A stretch of 64,000 bases of DNA from Candidatus Humimonas hydrogenitrophica (GTDB lineage Bacteria; Gemmatimonadota; Gemmatimonadetes; Palauibacterales; Palauibacteraceae). Made by a program: the position numbers and the translations under genes. The DNA lies in NCBI GenBank assembly GCA_947581615.1, contig CANPVD010000045.1, positions 41,799-105,798 of the forward strand. The letters are read 5' to 3'. The notes under the pieces are model-generated. The model saw nothing but the letters and a program-made list of their open reading frames with translations. It searched no databases and was not told the origin of the DNA. Within the stretch, counting starts at the first letter, position 1; each line of letters begins with the position of its first letter. This document shows positions 1-9,285 of this stretch, one piece after another.

Positions 1-1185
1 GCCGGCTTCGACAGCCTCCTGGCCGACGCTCCGATCGGCCAGTGGAAGGCCTATCTGGCGTTCCACACCATCGACGCCGCCGCGCCCTACCTGTCCACGC
101 CGTTCCAGGCGGAGGACTTCGCCTTCAGCGGCACCACGCTGCGGGGACAGCCCCAGCAGCAGCCCCGCTGGAAGCGGGTGCTGGGGACCGTGAACCGGTC
201 CATGGGCATGGGGCTGGGACAGCTCTACGTGGCTCGCTACTTCCCGCCCGAGGCCAAGGCGCGGGCCCAGCAGCTGGTCACCAACGTCCGCGACGCACTC
301 AAGGCGCGGATCGAGAACCTGGACTGGATGAGCGAGGCCACCAAGACGCGGGCGCTGGAGAAGTGGCAGAAGTTCCTGCCCAAGATCGGCTATCCGGACA
401 AGTGGCGAGACTGGTCGGGCCTGGAGGTCAAGCCCGACGACTACTTCGCCAACGTCGTGGCGGCGCGGAAGTTCAACTACGACTACAACATCAAGAAGAT
501 CGGGCAGCCGACCGACCGGCACGAGTGGGGCATGACGCCGCAGACGGTCAACGCCTACTATAGCCCGACGACCAACACCATCAACTTCCCGGCGGCGATC
601 CTGCAGCCGCCCTTCTTCTACGCCCACGGTGACGACGCCGTGAACTATGGCGGCATCGGGGCCGTGATCGGCCACGAGTCGAGCCACGGCTTCGACGACC
701 AGGGAAGCCAGTTCGACGGGAACGGGAACAACGAGAACTGGTGGACGAAGGCCGACCGGAAGAAGTTCGACGCGCGCACGGCCAGGCTGGTCAAGCAGTT
801 CGACGGCTACGTGCCGCTGAAGGATCATCCGGACACGCACGTGAACGGCCAGCTCACCCTGGGCGAGAACATCGCCGACCTGGGCGGCCTGAACGTGGCC
901 TACGACGCCCTGCAGGCGGCCCTGGAGAAGAACCCCGCGGAGGCGTCGAAGAAGATCCAGGGCTACACCGAGGACCAGCGCTTCTTCCTGGCGTGGGCCC
1001 GCGTGTGGCGCGGCGAGACGCGCGAGAAGGCCGAGCTCGTGTCCCTCAACACGAACCCGCACTCGCCCGCGAAGTTCAGGGCGATCGGGGCTCCCTCGGA
1101 CATGCCGGCCTTCGCGGAGGCATTCTCGTGCAAGGCCGGGGACCCGATGGTCCGCTCCGGTGAAGAGCAGGTGAAGATCTGGTGA
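1..1185 (+). CDS. M13 (neprilysin/PepO-like) zinc metallopeptidase, 3' part only
   Basis: The reading frame is open from base 1, so the N-terminus lies outside the window; 394 residues are visible. The zinc motif HESSH is at fragment residues 225-229, inside a GAVIGHExxHGFDDQG context typical of family M13. The third zinc ligand is in ENIADLGG near residue 289. The end matches the family C-terminus, with a CKAGDPM segment and a final tryptophan. M13 enzymes are exported or periplasmic oligopeptidases acting on peptides below about 5 kDa. Family assignment is secure; substrate and signal peptide cannot be judged. A GTG at 178 is an internal codon, not the start. Confidence 0.95.
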   Translation, partial: AGFDSLLADAPIGQWKAYLAFHTIDAAAPYLSTPFQAEDFAFSGTTLRGQPQQQPRWKRVLGTVNRSMGMGLGQLYVARYFPPEAKARAQQLVTNVRDALKARIENLDWMSEATKTRALEKWQKFLPKIGYPDKWRDWSGLEVKPDDYFANVVAARKFNYDYNIKKIGQPTDRHEWGMTPQTVNAYYSPTTNTINFPAAILQPPFFYAHGDDAVNYGGIGAVIGHESSHGFDDQGSQFDGNGNNENWWTKADRKKFDARTARLVKQFDGYVPLKDHPDTHVNGQLTLGENIADLGGLNVAYDALQAALEKNPAEASKKIQGYTEDQRFFLAWARVWRGETREKAELVSLNTNPHSPAKFRAIGAPSDMPAFAEAFSCKAGDPMVRSGEEQVKIW

Positions 1186-1568
1186 CGGAGAGCTGACGGG
1201 CCGCGAGGCCCGCGTTCCGTGCCTCGGGCGACCGCCCGGTTCCGCCAACCGCGGGGCCGGGCGGTCGTGCGAAGGGCGCCGGGACGGACCCGAAAGGGGT
1301 GTCCGGCCAGGAGTCGTCTCCAGAAACTCGTCCGGGGCGCGTCGCGGGCGGACGCGGCGGTGGTCGTGACCCGCGTGGCGTGCATTGCCGTCCGGGTGTA
1401 GAGCCAGTCGAAGGCGATCACGGGTCGGACCATGGACGACGAGACCCGGATCGCCATGGACCGAGTGGCCCCGATCGGCGGGAACCCAGCGGTTCGTCCC
1501 GCGGTTCCCGTGATGGATGCCCCGCGGTGGGCGGCGGGGCCCCACTCCCACGGCTCCGGAGGGGCCTC
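1186..1568. other. Gene-free gap after the M13 peptidase
   Basis: These 383 bases carry no convincing gene; the open frames crossing them give arginine/proline-rich shadow peptides. The gap contains a perfect 11-base inverted repeat (1229-1239 with 1257-1267), listed separately, and the ribosome-binding site of the next gene at its end. Confidence 0.6.
1229..1267. terminator. GC-rich inverted repeat, possible terminator
   Basis: The arm CGACCGCCCGG (1229-1239) is perfectly complementary to CCGGGCGGTCG (1257-1267) with a 17-base loop. It lies 44 bases after the peptidase stop. There is no U-tract, so intrinsic termination is uncertain. Confidence 0.4.
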
Positions 1569-2327
1569 ATGCGACGACTCCTGTCCGTTTCGTTCCGGCA
1601 CGGCTGGTCGCGATCTCGGATCCGCTTCCGGCGTGCGGCCTGTGTCGCGTTCCTGGGGGCAGCGCTGGTGACGTCGGCCGGTCCGCTGGACGGGCAGGGA
1701 GCGTCCCTCGCCGTGACGCCCTTCGTCGGACTGTACGTGCCGACCGGGCGTCTGGGAACCTGGAACCTGGCCAGCATCGAGGGCGGGTCCGTGACGACGG
1801 TCCTCGAGCAGCGATCCTCCGTGGCGCTCGGGGCCCGCGTGACCGGCCGGCTGACGAATCGGCTGGCCCTGGAGGGTGCCCTCGCCTGGACGCCGAGCTC
1901 CGTGCGGTCGACGACCTCGGGCGGTCTCCTGTTCCGGGACGTGCCGGCCGTGGCGGCGGTGGCGCCCGGAGGGGCGTCCGGTACATCCGGTGCGGCCGTG
2001 TGGATGGGCAGCGCAGCCCTCCTGTACGACCTGCTCCGGACCGGTTCGGCGGCCTCGTTCTATGTGAAGGCCGGACCCGCACTCGTATCCCGAACCGGGT
2101 CGGCGACGTGGTCCGGGGTGAGTGGGCGCGCGGACCTGGGTGGGCTCGCTGGCATCGGTGCCCGGATCCGAGTCGGTGGGGTGGTCGCCGTGCGACTGGA
2201 CGCCGACGACACGATCTCTCGGGCCCGCTTGACCGACGAGGCCAGCGGGACGCGCACGGTGGGCCGCACGCAGCACGACCTCCTGTTCACGGCCGCCCTG
2301 TCGATCGGGATCGCCGGACGCCGCTGA
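1569..2327 (+). CDS. Exported outer-membrane beta-barrel-like protein, unknown function
   Basis: This 252-residue protein starts at the ATG at 1569, chosen because GGAGG precedes it at 1557-1561 and the following residues form a signal peptide: a basic N-region, the hydrophobic stretch CVAFLGAALVTSA and a likely cut near DGQG. The mature part opens with SLAVTPFVGLYVPTGR and alternates Gly/Ser/aromatic strands such as SFYVKAGPAL, ending LLFTAALSIGIAG. That pattern is typical of small outer-membrane barrel proteins in Gemmatimonadota and Bacteroidota. No catalytic motif is visible. It stands alone between the M13 peptidase and an esterase. Localisation is an inference from composition. Confidence 0.75.
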   Translation: MRRLLSVSFRHGWSRSRIRFRRAACVAFLGAALVTSAGPLDGQGASLAVTPFVGLYVPTGRLGTWNLASIEGGSVTTVLEQRSSVALGARVTGRLTNRLALEGALAWTPSSVRSTTSGGLLFRDVPAVAAVAPGGASGTSGAAVWMGSAALLYDLLRTGSAASFYVKAGPALVSRTGSATWSGVSGRADLGGLAGIGARIRVGGVVAVRLDADDTISRARLTDEASGTRTVGRTQHDLLFTAALSIGIAGRR

Positions 2328-2453
2328 CCTCCGGCCGGCGCCGCTTCCACTGGCCCCGGACCGCCGGCCCGCCTACCGTGGCCCCGTCCGAGATCCGCTC
2401 GTCACGGAGGGGAGGCCGCCCTGTCCGACCCGATCGACATTCGCCACCTGACC

Positions 2454-3116
2454 GTGCCCCGGCAGCTGCGCTACGCCGTCCGCGGGGAGGAGAAGGCGCC
2501 CCGGGAGGTGTGGTTCGCGCTGCACGGCTACGGTCAATTGGCGCACCGCTTCCTGCGCTACCTGGAGGTCCTCGACGACGGCTCGAGGCTCCTCGTCGCC
2601 CCGGAGGGCCTCCACCGCTACTACGTGAATCACTCGGAGCGGAAGGTCGGCGCCACCTGGATGACCAGCGAGGACCGCCTCACGGACATCGACGACTACG
2701 TGACGTGGCTGGATCACCTGTACGAGACGGAGTTCGAGACCGTGCGGCGCGAGGACGTCCGGGTGATCGCGCTCGGCTTCTCGCAGGGCGTCCACACGCT
2801 GTGTCGATGGCTCGCGTTCGGCGGGGCCGCCGTGGACGCGGCGGTGGCGTGGGGGGCGGGCCTTCCGCCGGACCTGGACGTGGAGGCCCACGCCGGGGCG
2901 CTGCGAGGAACGCGGCTGTTCCTGGTGGCCGGTGACCGGGATCCGGTGTTCGGCCCCGCGGCCGTAGCCGACGCCGAGCGTCGCCTGGAGGCCGCCGGAC
3001 TCGAGGCCCGGACCCTGGGCTTCGAGGGCGACCACCGCCTCGACCGCGACACCCTGGCCCGCCTGGCAGCGGAGATCGGCGGAAAGGGGAGTGTCGGGCC
3101 GGGACCGGAGCGTTGA
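2454..3116 (+). CDS. Alpha/beta-hydrolase, phospholipase/carboxylesterase type
   Basis: The 220-residue protein has the family layout: a first strand WFALHGYGQ around residue 22, the nucleophile elbow GFSQG near residue 110, an aspartate in VAGDRDPVF near 164, and the catalytic histidine in FEGDHRLD near 192. It should be a cytoplasmic serine esterase acting on short acyl or phospholipid esters. The start is uncertain. GTG at 2454 is used here, but an in-frame CTG at 2421 sits 5 bases behind GGAGG (2411-2415), a much better ribosome-binding site, and would add eleven residues. It converges on the AI-2E-type gene. Confidence 0.85.
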   Translation: MPRQLRYAVRGEEKAPREVWFALHGYGQLAHRFLRYLEVLDDGSRLLVAPEGLHRYYVNHSERKVGATWMTSEDRLTDIDDYVTWLDHLYETEFETVRREDVRVIALGFSQGVHTLCRWLAFGGAAVDAAVAWGAGLPPDLDVEAHAGALRGTRLFLVAGDRDPVFGPAAVADAERRLEAAGLEARTLGFEGDHRLDRDTLARLAAEIGGKGSVGPGPER

Positions 3117-3174
3117 GGGCACGCCTCCGGTCACGGGGCTCCGGTCCGTCCCGGGACGTGGTCGAGAGGCCCCG

Positions 3175-4335
3175 TTACTGCCCGGAAGGAGGGTGCGAAG
3201 ACCGGAAGGCACCGAGCGACACCCGGTCCATGAGGAGCTCACCCTCGGGCATTCGCTCCCCGGAGGGATGCCGGGGCTCCAGGATCAGCCGCGCCGTCTC
3301 GATGAGCGACAGACACACCACGAACAGCACCGGGCCGATGAGGACGCCCGCCGCTCCGAACACGATGATGCCGCCCAGCACGCTGAAGAAGACGATCAGC
3401 GGGTGGAGCTGGGCCCGGTCGCTGACGAGTACGGCGCGCAGCAGGTTGTCCACGGTACTCACCACCAGGAAGCCGAACAGGAGGAGCGCCACGCCCCGTC
3501 CGACGTGCCCGTGCACCAGGAGGAGCACGCCGGCCGGGATCCATACCACCGGCGCGCCCACCACGGGCAGCAGGGAGAGGACGGCCGCCACCGTGCCCCA
3601 CAGTACCGCCGCCGGAAGCCCCAGGAACCAGAACGCCAGGCCGACCAGGACGCCCTGCACGACCGCGACGGCCACGTTTCCGTACATGGTGGCGAACGTG
3701 ACCTCGCGAGCACGCTCCACCAGCCTCTGCGTGTAGTCCGGCTCCAGGGGGAGCAGCCACGCGAGCAGCTTCACGAGGCCCTCGCCGTCCCGGAGCATGA
3801 AGAAGAGGGTGAACAGGGCGGCGCCACCCTGTAAGAGCCACCCTCCCAGCCCGGACACGAAGCTGAGGGTGCGCTCGGCCACGAGGTTGGGCAGCTCCTG
3901 GAGCTGCCGGCCGATCTGCTCCGACACTCGGCCCGGGGCGATGCCGAGGGAGCGGCCCAGGTCCTCGGCCCAGCGGCGGAGGTCTCCGCCCTGTCCCAGT
4001 TTCTGCCCCAGCTCGCGGCTGAGCTGGTCGATGTTGGCGTGCACGTCTCCGAGGAGCGCGACGGACAGGGCGACCAGGGGAAGGAGAACGAGGAAGAAGA
4101 GGATGGCCGTGCCCAGGAACGCGGACACGTTGGGCTCCCCTATGCGCCGTTCCAACCACCGGTAACCGGGATAGGCGAGGGCCGCGAGGGTCGCGCTGGT
4201 CACGATCGCGGCCAGGAAGGGCCACAGGAAGACGCCGATCAGGACGCTGGCGGCTACGCCCAGCAGGAGCACCACGACCTCGCGGGCGCCGAGCACGACC
4301 TTCTGGTCGATGGGTCGGGAAGGCTCCTGGCTCAT
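3175..4335 (-). CDS. AI-2E family (UPF0118) membrane permease
   Basis: 386 residues from the ATG at 4335, which is preceded by GAGGGTG; the frame continues upstream but without protein-like sequence. The pattern is that of the AI-2E/PerM family: two N-terminal membrane pairs around VVVLLLGVAASVLIGVFLWP and FLGTAILFFLVLLPLVALS, a soluble amphipathic linker (about residues 100-170), then four to five C-terminal helices including SLLPVVGAPVVWIPAG and a conserved DNLLRAVLVSD segment. Family members include AI-2 exporters and Na+/H+ antiporters, so the substrate is open. It is divergent from the CBS gene at 4524. Confidence 0.9.
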   Translation of the reverse strand: MSQEPSRPIDQKVVLGAREVVVLLLGVAASVLIGVFLWPFLAAIVTSATLAALAYPGYRWLERRIGEPNVSAFLGTAILFFLVLLPLVALSVALLGDVHANIDQLSRELGQKLGQGGDLRRWAEDLGRSLGIAPGRVSEQIGRQLQELPNLVAERTLSFVSGLGGWLLQGGAALFTLFFMLRDGEGLVKLLAWLLPLEPDYTQRLVERAREVTFATMYGNVAVAVVQGVLVGLAFWFLGLPAAVLWGTVAAVLSLLPVVGAPVVWIPAGVLLLVHGHVGRGVALLLFGFLVVSTVDNLLRAVLVSDRAQLHPLIVFFSVLGGIIVFGAAGVLIGPVLFVVCLSLIETARLILEPRHPSGERMPEGELLMDRVSLGAFRSSHPPSGQ

Positions 4336-4523
4336 GTCACCCTCGTGAAGGAGACTCGCGACCACGCCGCCACCCCCGGAGTATGGGGCCGTCACGCCCC
4401 GGAGGGCCACTTCCGGCGCGGGTCCTTCCCCACAGTCTCTCTCCACTCCTGCCCGGCTTCGCCTCGGCCCGCATCGCGCGATCGTACGACAAACAGTCCG
4501 AGCCAATTCGAAGGAGGCCTCCC

Positions 4524-5018
4524 ATGCGTATGCGAACCATGAAGGTGCGGGACGTCATGACCTCCAATCCAGAGGCGGTCACTCCCGAGCAGACCGTGAG
4601 CCACGCCGCCCGCGTTATGCGCGATCGGGACGTGGGTGCGGTGCCCGTGGTCCAGGACCCGGAGACGCGCCGTCTCGTCGGAATCCTGACCGACCGTGAC
4701 ATCGCGATCCGGCACGTCGCCGCCGGCCACCACCGCGAGTGTCCCGTCGGAGAGCACATGACGCGACGCGAGGACGTCGAGACGTTCGCCACGGCGCGCG
4801 CCGAGGATCACGTCGAGCTCGTCGTCGAGCTCATGCGGCGGCACGCGGTGCGTCGAGTCCCGATCGTCGATGAGAACGATGAGCACCTGGTGGGCATCGT
4901 GGCCCAGGCGGACATAGTCCGTTCCTACGGCGAGCAGGATCCCGAGGGGGTCGAGGAGGCGCTGGCCGCCATCTCCGAGCCCACGCGGCAGCATCCGCTG
5001 ACCGAAGCCACGGTTTGA
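4524..5018 (+). CDS. CBS-pair domain protein (copy 1)
   Basis: 164 residues; the ATG at 4524 follows a strong AAGGAGG at 4511-4517. Two CBS motifs fill the protein: the first from KVRDVMTSNPEAVTP to LVGILTDRDIAIRHV (residues about 6-65), the second from VGEHMTRREDVET to LVGIVAQADIVRSY (about 75-135). CBS pairs bind adenine nucleotides and act as energy sensors or small stand-alone regulators; the partner is unknown. The gene ends 29 bases from a second CBS gene on the opposite strand, and the segment VGILTDRDIA occurs in both, suggesting an old duplication. Confidence 0.9.
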   Translation: MRMRTMKVRDVMTSNPEAVTPEQTVSHAARVMRDRDVGAVPVVQDPETRRLVGILTDRDIAIRHVAAGHHRECPVGEHMTRREDVETFATARAEDHVELVVELMRRHAVRRVPIVDENDEHLVGIVAQADIVRSYGEQDPEGVEEALAAISEPTRQHPLTEATV

Positions 5019-5047
5019 CCTCCCATACCTCAGGAGGCGCGGCGCCG

Positions 5048-5491
5048 TCAGCTCGGTCGATACGAGCTTGCGACGTCCGTCTGGTGTCGCAGGATGCGAC
5101 CGAGGTCGCTCGCCTCCTCGACCAGGAGGTCCAGGACATCGTCCATCGCCAGGATGCCGACCAGGCAGTCGGAGGTGTCCGTGATCACCAGGCGCCGTGT
5201 CCCGGCGCCCGCCATTCGGGCCACGGCCTCCTCGATGGGCGTGTGCTCGACGGCGGTGGTCACCGGTGCCGTCATGATGTCCGCCACTTCGGTGACGTCG
5301 GGATCCAGGCTTCGCCCCACGCAGCGGAGCGCGATGTCGCGGTCCGTGAGAATCCCCACCGGGATCGCGGCCTGGTCGACCACGACGAGAGTACCCACGT
5401 CGTGACGCCCCATGCGCTGCGCGGCTTCTCTGACCGTCTCGTCGGGCCGCGCCGTGACCACGACGCGGCTGCAGATCCTGCCCACGGACAT
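5048..5491 (-). CDS. CBS-pair domain protein (copy 2)
   Basis: 147 residues with two CBS motifs: ICSRVVVTARPDETV to PVGILTDRDIALRCV in the first half, and VADIMTAPVTTAVEHTP to LVGILAMDDVLDLL in the second. It is a close relative of the tail-to-tail neighbour at 4524-5018. A stand-alone nucleotide-binding regulatory protein is likely; no enzymatic domain is attached. The long upstream gap (5492-5917) separates it from the divergent FKBP gene, so it probably has its own promoter there. Confidence 0.9.
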   Translation of the reverse strand: MSVGRICSRVVVTARPDETVREAAQRMGRHDVGTLVVVDQAAIPVGILTDRDIALRCVGRSLDPDVTEVADIMTAPVTTAVEHTPIEEAVARMAGAGTRRLVITDTSDCLVGILAMDDVLDLLVEEASDLGRILRHQTDVASSYRPS

Positions 5492-5917
5492 GATCGCCTC
5501 CGTGGTGGGAGGAAGGGAGTGGCCCGGACCCCACGGGGAGCGGGCCCTTTCCTCACAACCTAACCGACCGCTCGGACCGGGACTGTCCGGACATGTCGGC
5601 GACCGGATGTGGGGCGGAGCCCGACAGCGATGGTCGGTCTGTGCTCGACAGCGTCGGGTCCCCGATCGAGCGATCGCGACGGGGGCGTCGAGCGTTCAGG
5701 CTCCGGCCGGAGAGGCATCGTGACGCGGAGGTCTCCCACCGGTCCCGCCCCCGCGCGTCGGCTGGCTTCTCGTCCTCCTCGCCGGCGACTTCGGGGGCGC
5801 CACGGCGGCTGCGCGCGGAGCCGAGGAACGATCTGTGCGCGGGCGTGTCCGAGCACGACTCGCGGCCCGGACGAGCCGGGCGCCGCTGCATTCACCGACT
5901 CCATGACGGGAGCCACC
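5492..5917. other. Divergent gap between CBS copy 2 and FKBP gene
   Basis: These 426 bases contain no supportable gene. A perfect 10-base palindrome, TGTCCGGACA, lies at 5584-5593 about 90 bases upstream of the CBS start and could be an operator. I see no good -35/-10 pair for either flanking gene. Confidence 0.45.
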
Positions 5918-6346
5918 ATGAGCGAGGCGAAGACGGGCGACACCGTGACGGTTCAGTACACGGGCACCCTGGACGACGGAACCGTGTTCGACAGCTCCGA
6001 GGACCGCGAGCCCCTCACCTTCACGATCGGCGCCGGGGACCTGATCCCAGGATTCGAGCAAGCGGTCGTGGGGATGGAGCCGGGACAGAGCTTGACCGCG
6101 ACCTTCGGGCCGGAGGCGGCGTACGGGGAGCGGTCGGACGATCTCGTGTTCAGAATCGGGCGCGACCAGCTCCCCGAGGAAGTGGAGCCCGAGGTGGGAG
6201 ACCGGTTGGAGGCTCGCGACCCGGAGGGCAACAAGTTCGGGGTGTCGGTGGCCGCCGTGGCGGAAGACGTGGTCACGCTGGATGCCAACCATCCGCTGGC
6301 GGGCCGGGATCTCACGTTCGAGATCGAGCTGGTCGCGATCGACTGA
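5918..6346 (+). CDS. FKBP-type peptidyl-prolyl isomerase, SlyD-like
   Basis: 142 residues from the ATG at 5918, preferred over the in-frame ATG at 5903 because GGGAG lies just before it. The FKBP fold is plain: DTVTVQYTGTLDDGTVFDSS near the N-terminus, then LIPGFEQAVVGMEPGQ, and a C-terminal strand returning to FEIELV. Between them is the inserted IF domain (roughly residues 63-125, with AAYGERSDD at its edge), as in SlyD and short archaeal FKBPs, which gives chaperone activity. The histidine-rich metal-binding tail of E. coli SlyD is absent. Role: cytoplasmic prolyl isomerase/chaperone. Confidence 0.92.
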   Translation: MSEAKTGDTVTVQYTGTLDDGTVFDSSEDREPLTFTIGAGDLIPGFEQAVVGMEPGQSLTATFGPEAAYGERSDDLVFRIGRDQLPEEVEPEVGDRLEARDPEGNKFGVSVAAVAEDVVTLDANHPLAGRDLTFEIELVAID

Positions 6347-6515
6347 CCGGGTGCGCGACCCGCTTGACGCGGAGGGCCGTCGACGTTGAGTTGATCGGGA
6401 TCCCACTCGGCTCGCCGCTGGCGGCGCGTCTACGGACGGAGTCGACCGGGGTCGCCTCGTCGGGCGCCAGGCCGTGCGCGTCCGGGGCGTCCTCCGGTCC
6501 TTCTGAAGGAACCGA

Positions 6516-8006
6516 ATGAGCGACGCACCGCTCCTCCTGGCCCTGGACCAGGGTACGACGTCGACCCGCGCCATCGCGTTCGACGCCGACGGACGTCCGG
6601 CCGTGAGCGCCCGCCGCGAGCTGCCCCAGACGTATCCGGGTCCGGGACGCGTCGAGCACGATCCCGGGCGCATCCGCGACGACGCGATCGCGGTGTGCCG
6701 GGAGGCTCTGGAGCGCGCGGAGGCCTCCGGGGGCCGGGTGGCCGCCATCGGGATCACCAATCAGCGGGAGACCACGCTTCTGTGGGAGCGGGCCACGGGT
6801 CGGCCGCTGCACCCGGCGATCGTGTGGCAGGACCGCAGGACCGCGCCGGCGTGCGATGCGCTCCGGGAACAGGGGGCGGAGCCGCTCGTCCGCCGGAAGA
6901 CGGGCCTCCTCCTGGATCCCTATTTTTCGGCCACGAAGCTGGCCTGGCTCCTCGAGCACGTCGAGGGCGCCCGCGAGGCGGCTGGACGGGGCGAGCTGGC
7001 CTTCGGCACGGTCGACAGCTGGCTCGTCTGGCATCTCACCGGCGGCCGGGTGCACGCCACCGACGCGACCAACGCGTCGCGCACCCTCCTGTTCGACATC
7101 CACGAGCAGCGCTGGGACGAGGAGCTTCTGGAGACCTTCGGGATCCCCGCCGCGGTGCTGCCCGACGTGCGTGACTCCTCCGGTTTCTTCGGGGAGACGG
7201 ACCCGGCGCTCTTCGGCCGGCCGGTTCCGATCGGCGGCGTGGCCGGGGACCAGCAGGCGGCCACCTTCGGGCAGGCGGCCTTCCGGGCCGGCGAGGCCAA
7301 GTGCACGTATGGAACGGGCGCCTTCCTCCTCCTGATCACGGGAGGCCAGCCCGTGGTCTCCCGGAGCCGTCTCCTCACGACGGTGGCCTGGCGCCTGGGC
7401 GGCGAGGTCACCTACGCGCTGGAGGGCAGCATCTTCAGCGCCGGCTCGGCGGTCGGGTGGCTGCGGGAGGGCCTCGGGATCCTCGAGGCTCCGGAGGCGA
7501 GCGAGACCCTCGCGGCGGCCGCTCGCGCCGGCAGCGAGGTCGTGCTGGTGCCCGCCTTCACCGGCCTCGGCGCGCCCTACTGGGACCCGGACGCCCGCGG
7601 CGCCCTGCTCGGAGTGGGGCGAGACACGGGCCCCGCCGAGATCGCCCGGGCGGCACTCGATGCGGTCGCCTTCCAGACCGGCGACCTGCTCGAGGCCATG
7701 CAGACGGACACGGACGTGGTACCCTCGGTACTGCGGGTGGACGGCGGCCTTTCGCGCAACAACCTGGGCATGCAGATGGTGGCCGACCTGGTGGGGATGC
7801 CGGTGGAGCGGCCGCAGGTCACCGAGACCACCGCGCTCGGGGCGGCCTACCTGGCCGGGCTCCACGCCGGCGTGTACAGCGGTCTCGAGGCGATCGGGAC
7901 CCACTGGCGTCGCGATCGGCGCTGGGAGCCCTCCATCGACGCGGAAGAGCGCCAGGGGCGCGTGCGTCGCTGGAAGGACGCCGTCGCGAGGGTGCTCACG
8001 CGCTGA
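6516..8006 (+). CDS. glpK: Glycerol kinase
   Basis: 496 residues, the normal size for GlpK; the ATG is preceded by GAAGGA. It phosphorylates glycerol to sn-glycerol 3-phosphate with ATP. The N-terminal FGGY signature is [18 protein letters not shown] (residues about 6-23), followed by [12 protein letters not shown] and IVWQDRRT. The second domain has [21 protein letters not shown] and [17 protein letters not shown]. All typical substrate and nucleotide segments are present. Its product would feed phospholipid synthesis, which fits the CDP-alcohol phosphatidyltransferase next door. No glycerol facilitator or glycerol-3-phosphate dehydrogenase is nearby. Confidence 0.96.
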   Translation: MSDAPLLLALDQGTTSTRAIAFDADGRPAVSARRELPQTYPGPGRVEHDPGRIRDDAIAVCREALERAEASGGRVAAIGITNQRETTLLWERATGRPLHPAIVWQDRRTAPACDALREQGAEPLVRRKTGLLLDPYFSATKLAWLLEHVEGAREAAGRGELAFGTVDSWLVWHLTGGRVHATDATNASRTLLFDIHEQRWDEELLETFGIPAAVLPDVRDSSGFFGETDPALFGRPVPIGGVAGDQQAATFGQAAFRAGEAKCTYGTGAFLLLITGGQPVVSRSRLLTTVAWRLGGEVTYALEGSIFSAGSAVGWLREGLGILEAPEASETLAAAARAGSEVVLVPAFTGLGAPYWDPDARGALLGVGRDTGPAEIARAALDAVAFQTGDLLEAMQTDTDVVPSVLRVDGGLSRNNLGMQMVADLVGMPVERPQVTETTALGAAYLAGLHAGVYSGLEAIGTHWRRDRRWEPSIDAEERQGRVRRWKDAVARVLTR

Positions 8007-8117
8007 TCCGGAGGGCCGAATGCTCTCCGAGGCCCCGTCTCGGAGGCATCCCGACGGCGGTAGTGGCCCGAACGCCCCGTTCTTCCGCCCGCCGATTCCC
8101 CTCACCGAGGAGGTCGC

Positions 8118-8888
8118 ATGGACGGCCCGACGCCCGACCACGGCGCCGACGAATCTCCCTCCCACCCGAACCGGCGAGGGTCCGGCGGCGGATCGGCCCC
8201 GCAGCACGAGCGCACGTCCCGCTTCGCTCTCGGCCACCTGGAGGCCCGGGTCCTGCCGTGGCTGGCCTCGCGGCTTCCGGAACGCGTGACGCCGGACCAC
8301 ATGACCGCGCTGGGCGTGGTCGCGTCCCTGGCGGCGGCGGCGGCCTACCTGCTCAGCAACCGTTCGCCCGCGTGGCTGTGGGCGGCCAGCGGCTGCCTCG
8401 TCGTCCAGTGGTTCGGGGACAGCCTCGATGGGAACCTGGCCCGCCACAGGCGGATCGAACGGCCCCGCTACGGCTTCTACCTGGACCACCTGGTGGACGC
8501 CTTCTCGACCTTCGCCATCGGCCTCGGCCTCGGGCTGTCGCCCTACATGCTCCTCTCCGTCGGGCTGGCCATCGTGGTCGCCTACCACCTGCTCTCCATC
8601 AACGTCTACCTGGAGACGTACGTCTACGGGGAATTCAGCTTCGGATACGCCTGGCTGGGGCCCACAGAGGCTCGCGTGGTGCTCATCGGTCTCAACACGC
8701 TGGCGGTGACCGTCGGGCCGCTGCCCTTCGGCGTGGCGGGAGCCGGCGCGACCGTGTTCGACGTCGCGGGCGGAGTCGCCGCGCTCGGAATGCTGGGACT
8801 GCTCGGCGCGCGCGTGGCCACCAACCTGCGCCGACTGGCGCGCCTCGAGCCGGCCGGTCGGCCCGACCCTGTGGCGCCGACTCCGTAG
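8118..8888 (+). CDS. CDP-alcohol phosphatidyltransferase family membrane enzyme
   Basis: 256 residues. The class signature DGx2ARx(n)Gx3Dx3D is visible as SLDGNLARHRR ... RYGFYLDHLVD (residues about 98-125); the aspartates bind divalent metal and CDP-alcohol. About six hydrophobic helices follow, including YMLLSVGLAIVVAYHLL. The protein transfers a phosphatidyl group from a CDP-linked donor to an alcohol such as glycerol phosphate, inositol or another lipid head group; the exact substrate cannot be read from sequence. A 40-residue polar N-terminal extension is unusual. The start ATG follows GGAGGTCGC. It lies 111 bases after glpK. Confidence 0.9.
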   Translation: MDGPTPDHGADESPSHPNRRGSGGGSAPQHERTSRFALGHLEARVLPWLASRLPERVTPDHMTALGVVASLAAAAAYLLSNRSPAWLWAASGCLVVQWFGDSLDGNLARHRRIERPRYGFYLDHLVDAFSTFAIGLGLGLSPYMLLSVGLAIVVAYHLLSINVYLETYVYGEFSFGYAWLGPTEARVVLIGLNTLAVTVGPLPFGVAGAGATVFDVAGGVAALGMLGLLGARVATNLRRLARLEPAGRPDPVAPTP

Positions 8889-8957
8889 GCGGCGGGAGAC
8901 GCGGCGCGGTCCATGCGGTGGCGACCCGGACGACGACACGACGGAACGGGAGGATCC

Positions 8958-9167
8958 ATGACGGACGTTCGACTCCACATCGATGGCATGAAGTGCGACG
9001 GGTGCGCGGCGGCCGTGACCGAGGCCCTGGAGGGGGTGCCGGGGGTCGACAGCGCCGAGGTGTCGCTGGACGAGGCTAGCGCCCGGGTGGCGGCCGGCGG
9101 CGCCGTGGCCGTGGAGGCGCTCGTCCGGGCGGTGGAGTCGGCCGGGTACGGGGCCTCGGCGGCTTGA
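8958..9167 (+). CDS. Heavy-metal-associated (HMA) domain protein, CopZ-like
   Basis: A 69-residue single-domain protein starting at the ATG at 8958 behind GGGAGGATCC. The metal-binding loop is GMKCDGC (Cys13 and Cys16), followed by the expected ferredoxin-like pattern ending in ESAGYGASAA. Such proteins carry Cu(I) or Zn(II) between membrane transporters and target proteins. The next gene, 118 bases on, encodes CtaG, a copper-related cytochrome oxidase assembly factor, which makes copper the more likely metal; that link is inference. Confidence 0.9.
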   Translation: MTDVRLHIDGMKCDGCAAAVTEALEGVPGVDSAEVSLDEASARVAAGGAVAVEALVRAVESAGYGASAA

Positions 9168-9285
9168 GGTCGTGACCCCGATCCTCCAACTTGCGGCCTG
9201 AAGGGCGGCGGGAACCGGGTCGACCGGCGTCCCGCGCGGACCGGGCGGTCGGCCCGGCCTACCTCCGAAGGCGAGACGACGTTCG

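Noticed and set aside
6364..6393. TTGACG element upstream of glpK
   Set aside because: The -35 is good, but no TAnnnT follows at 16-18 bases.
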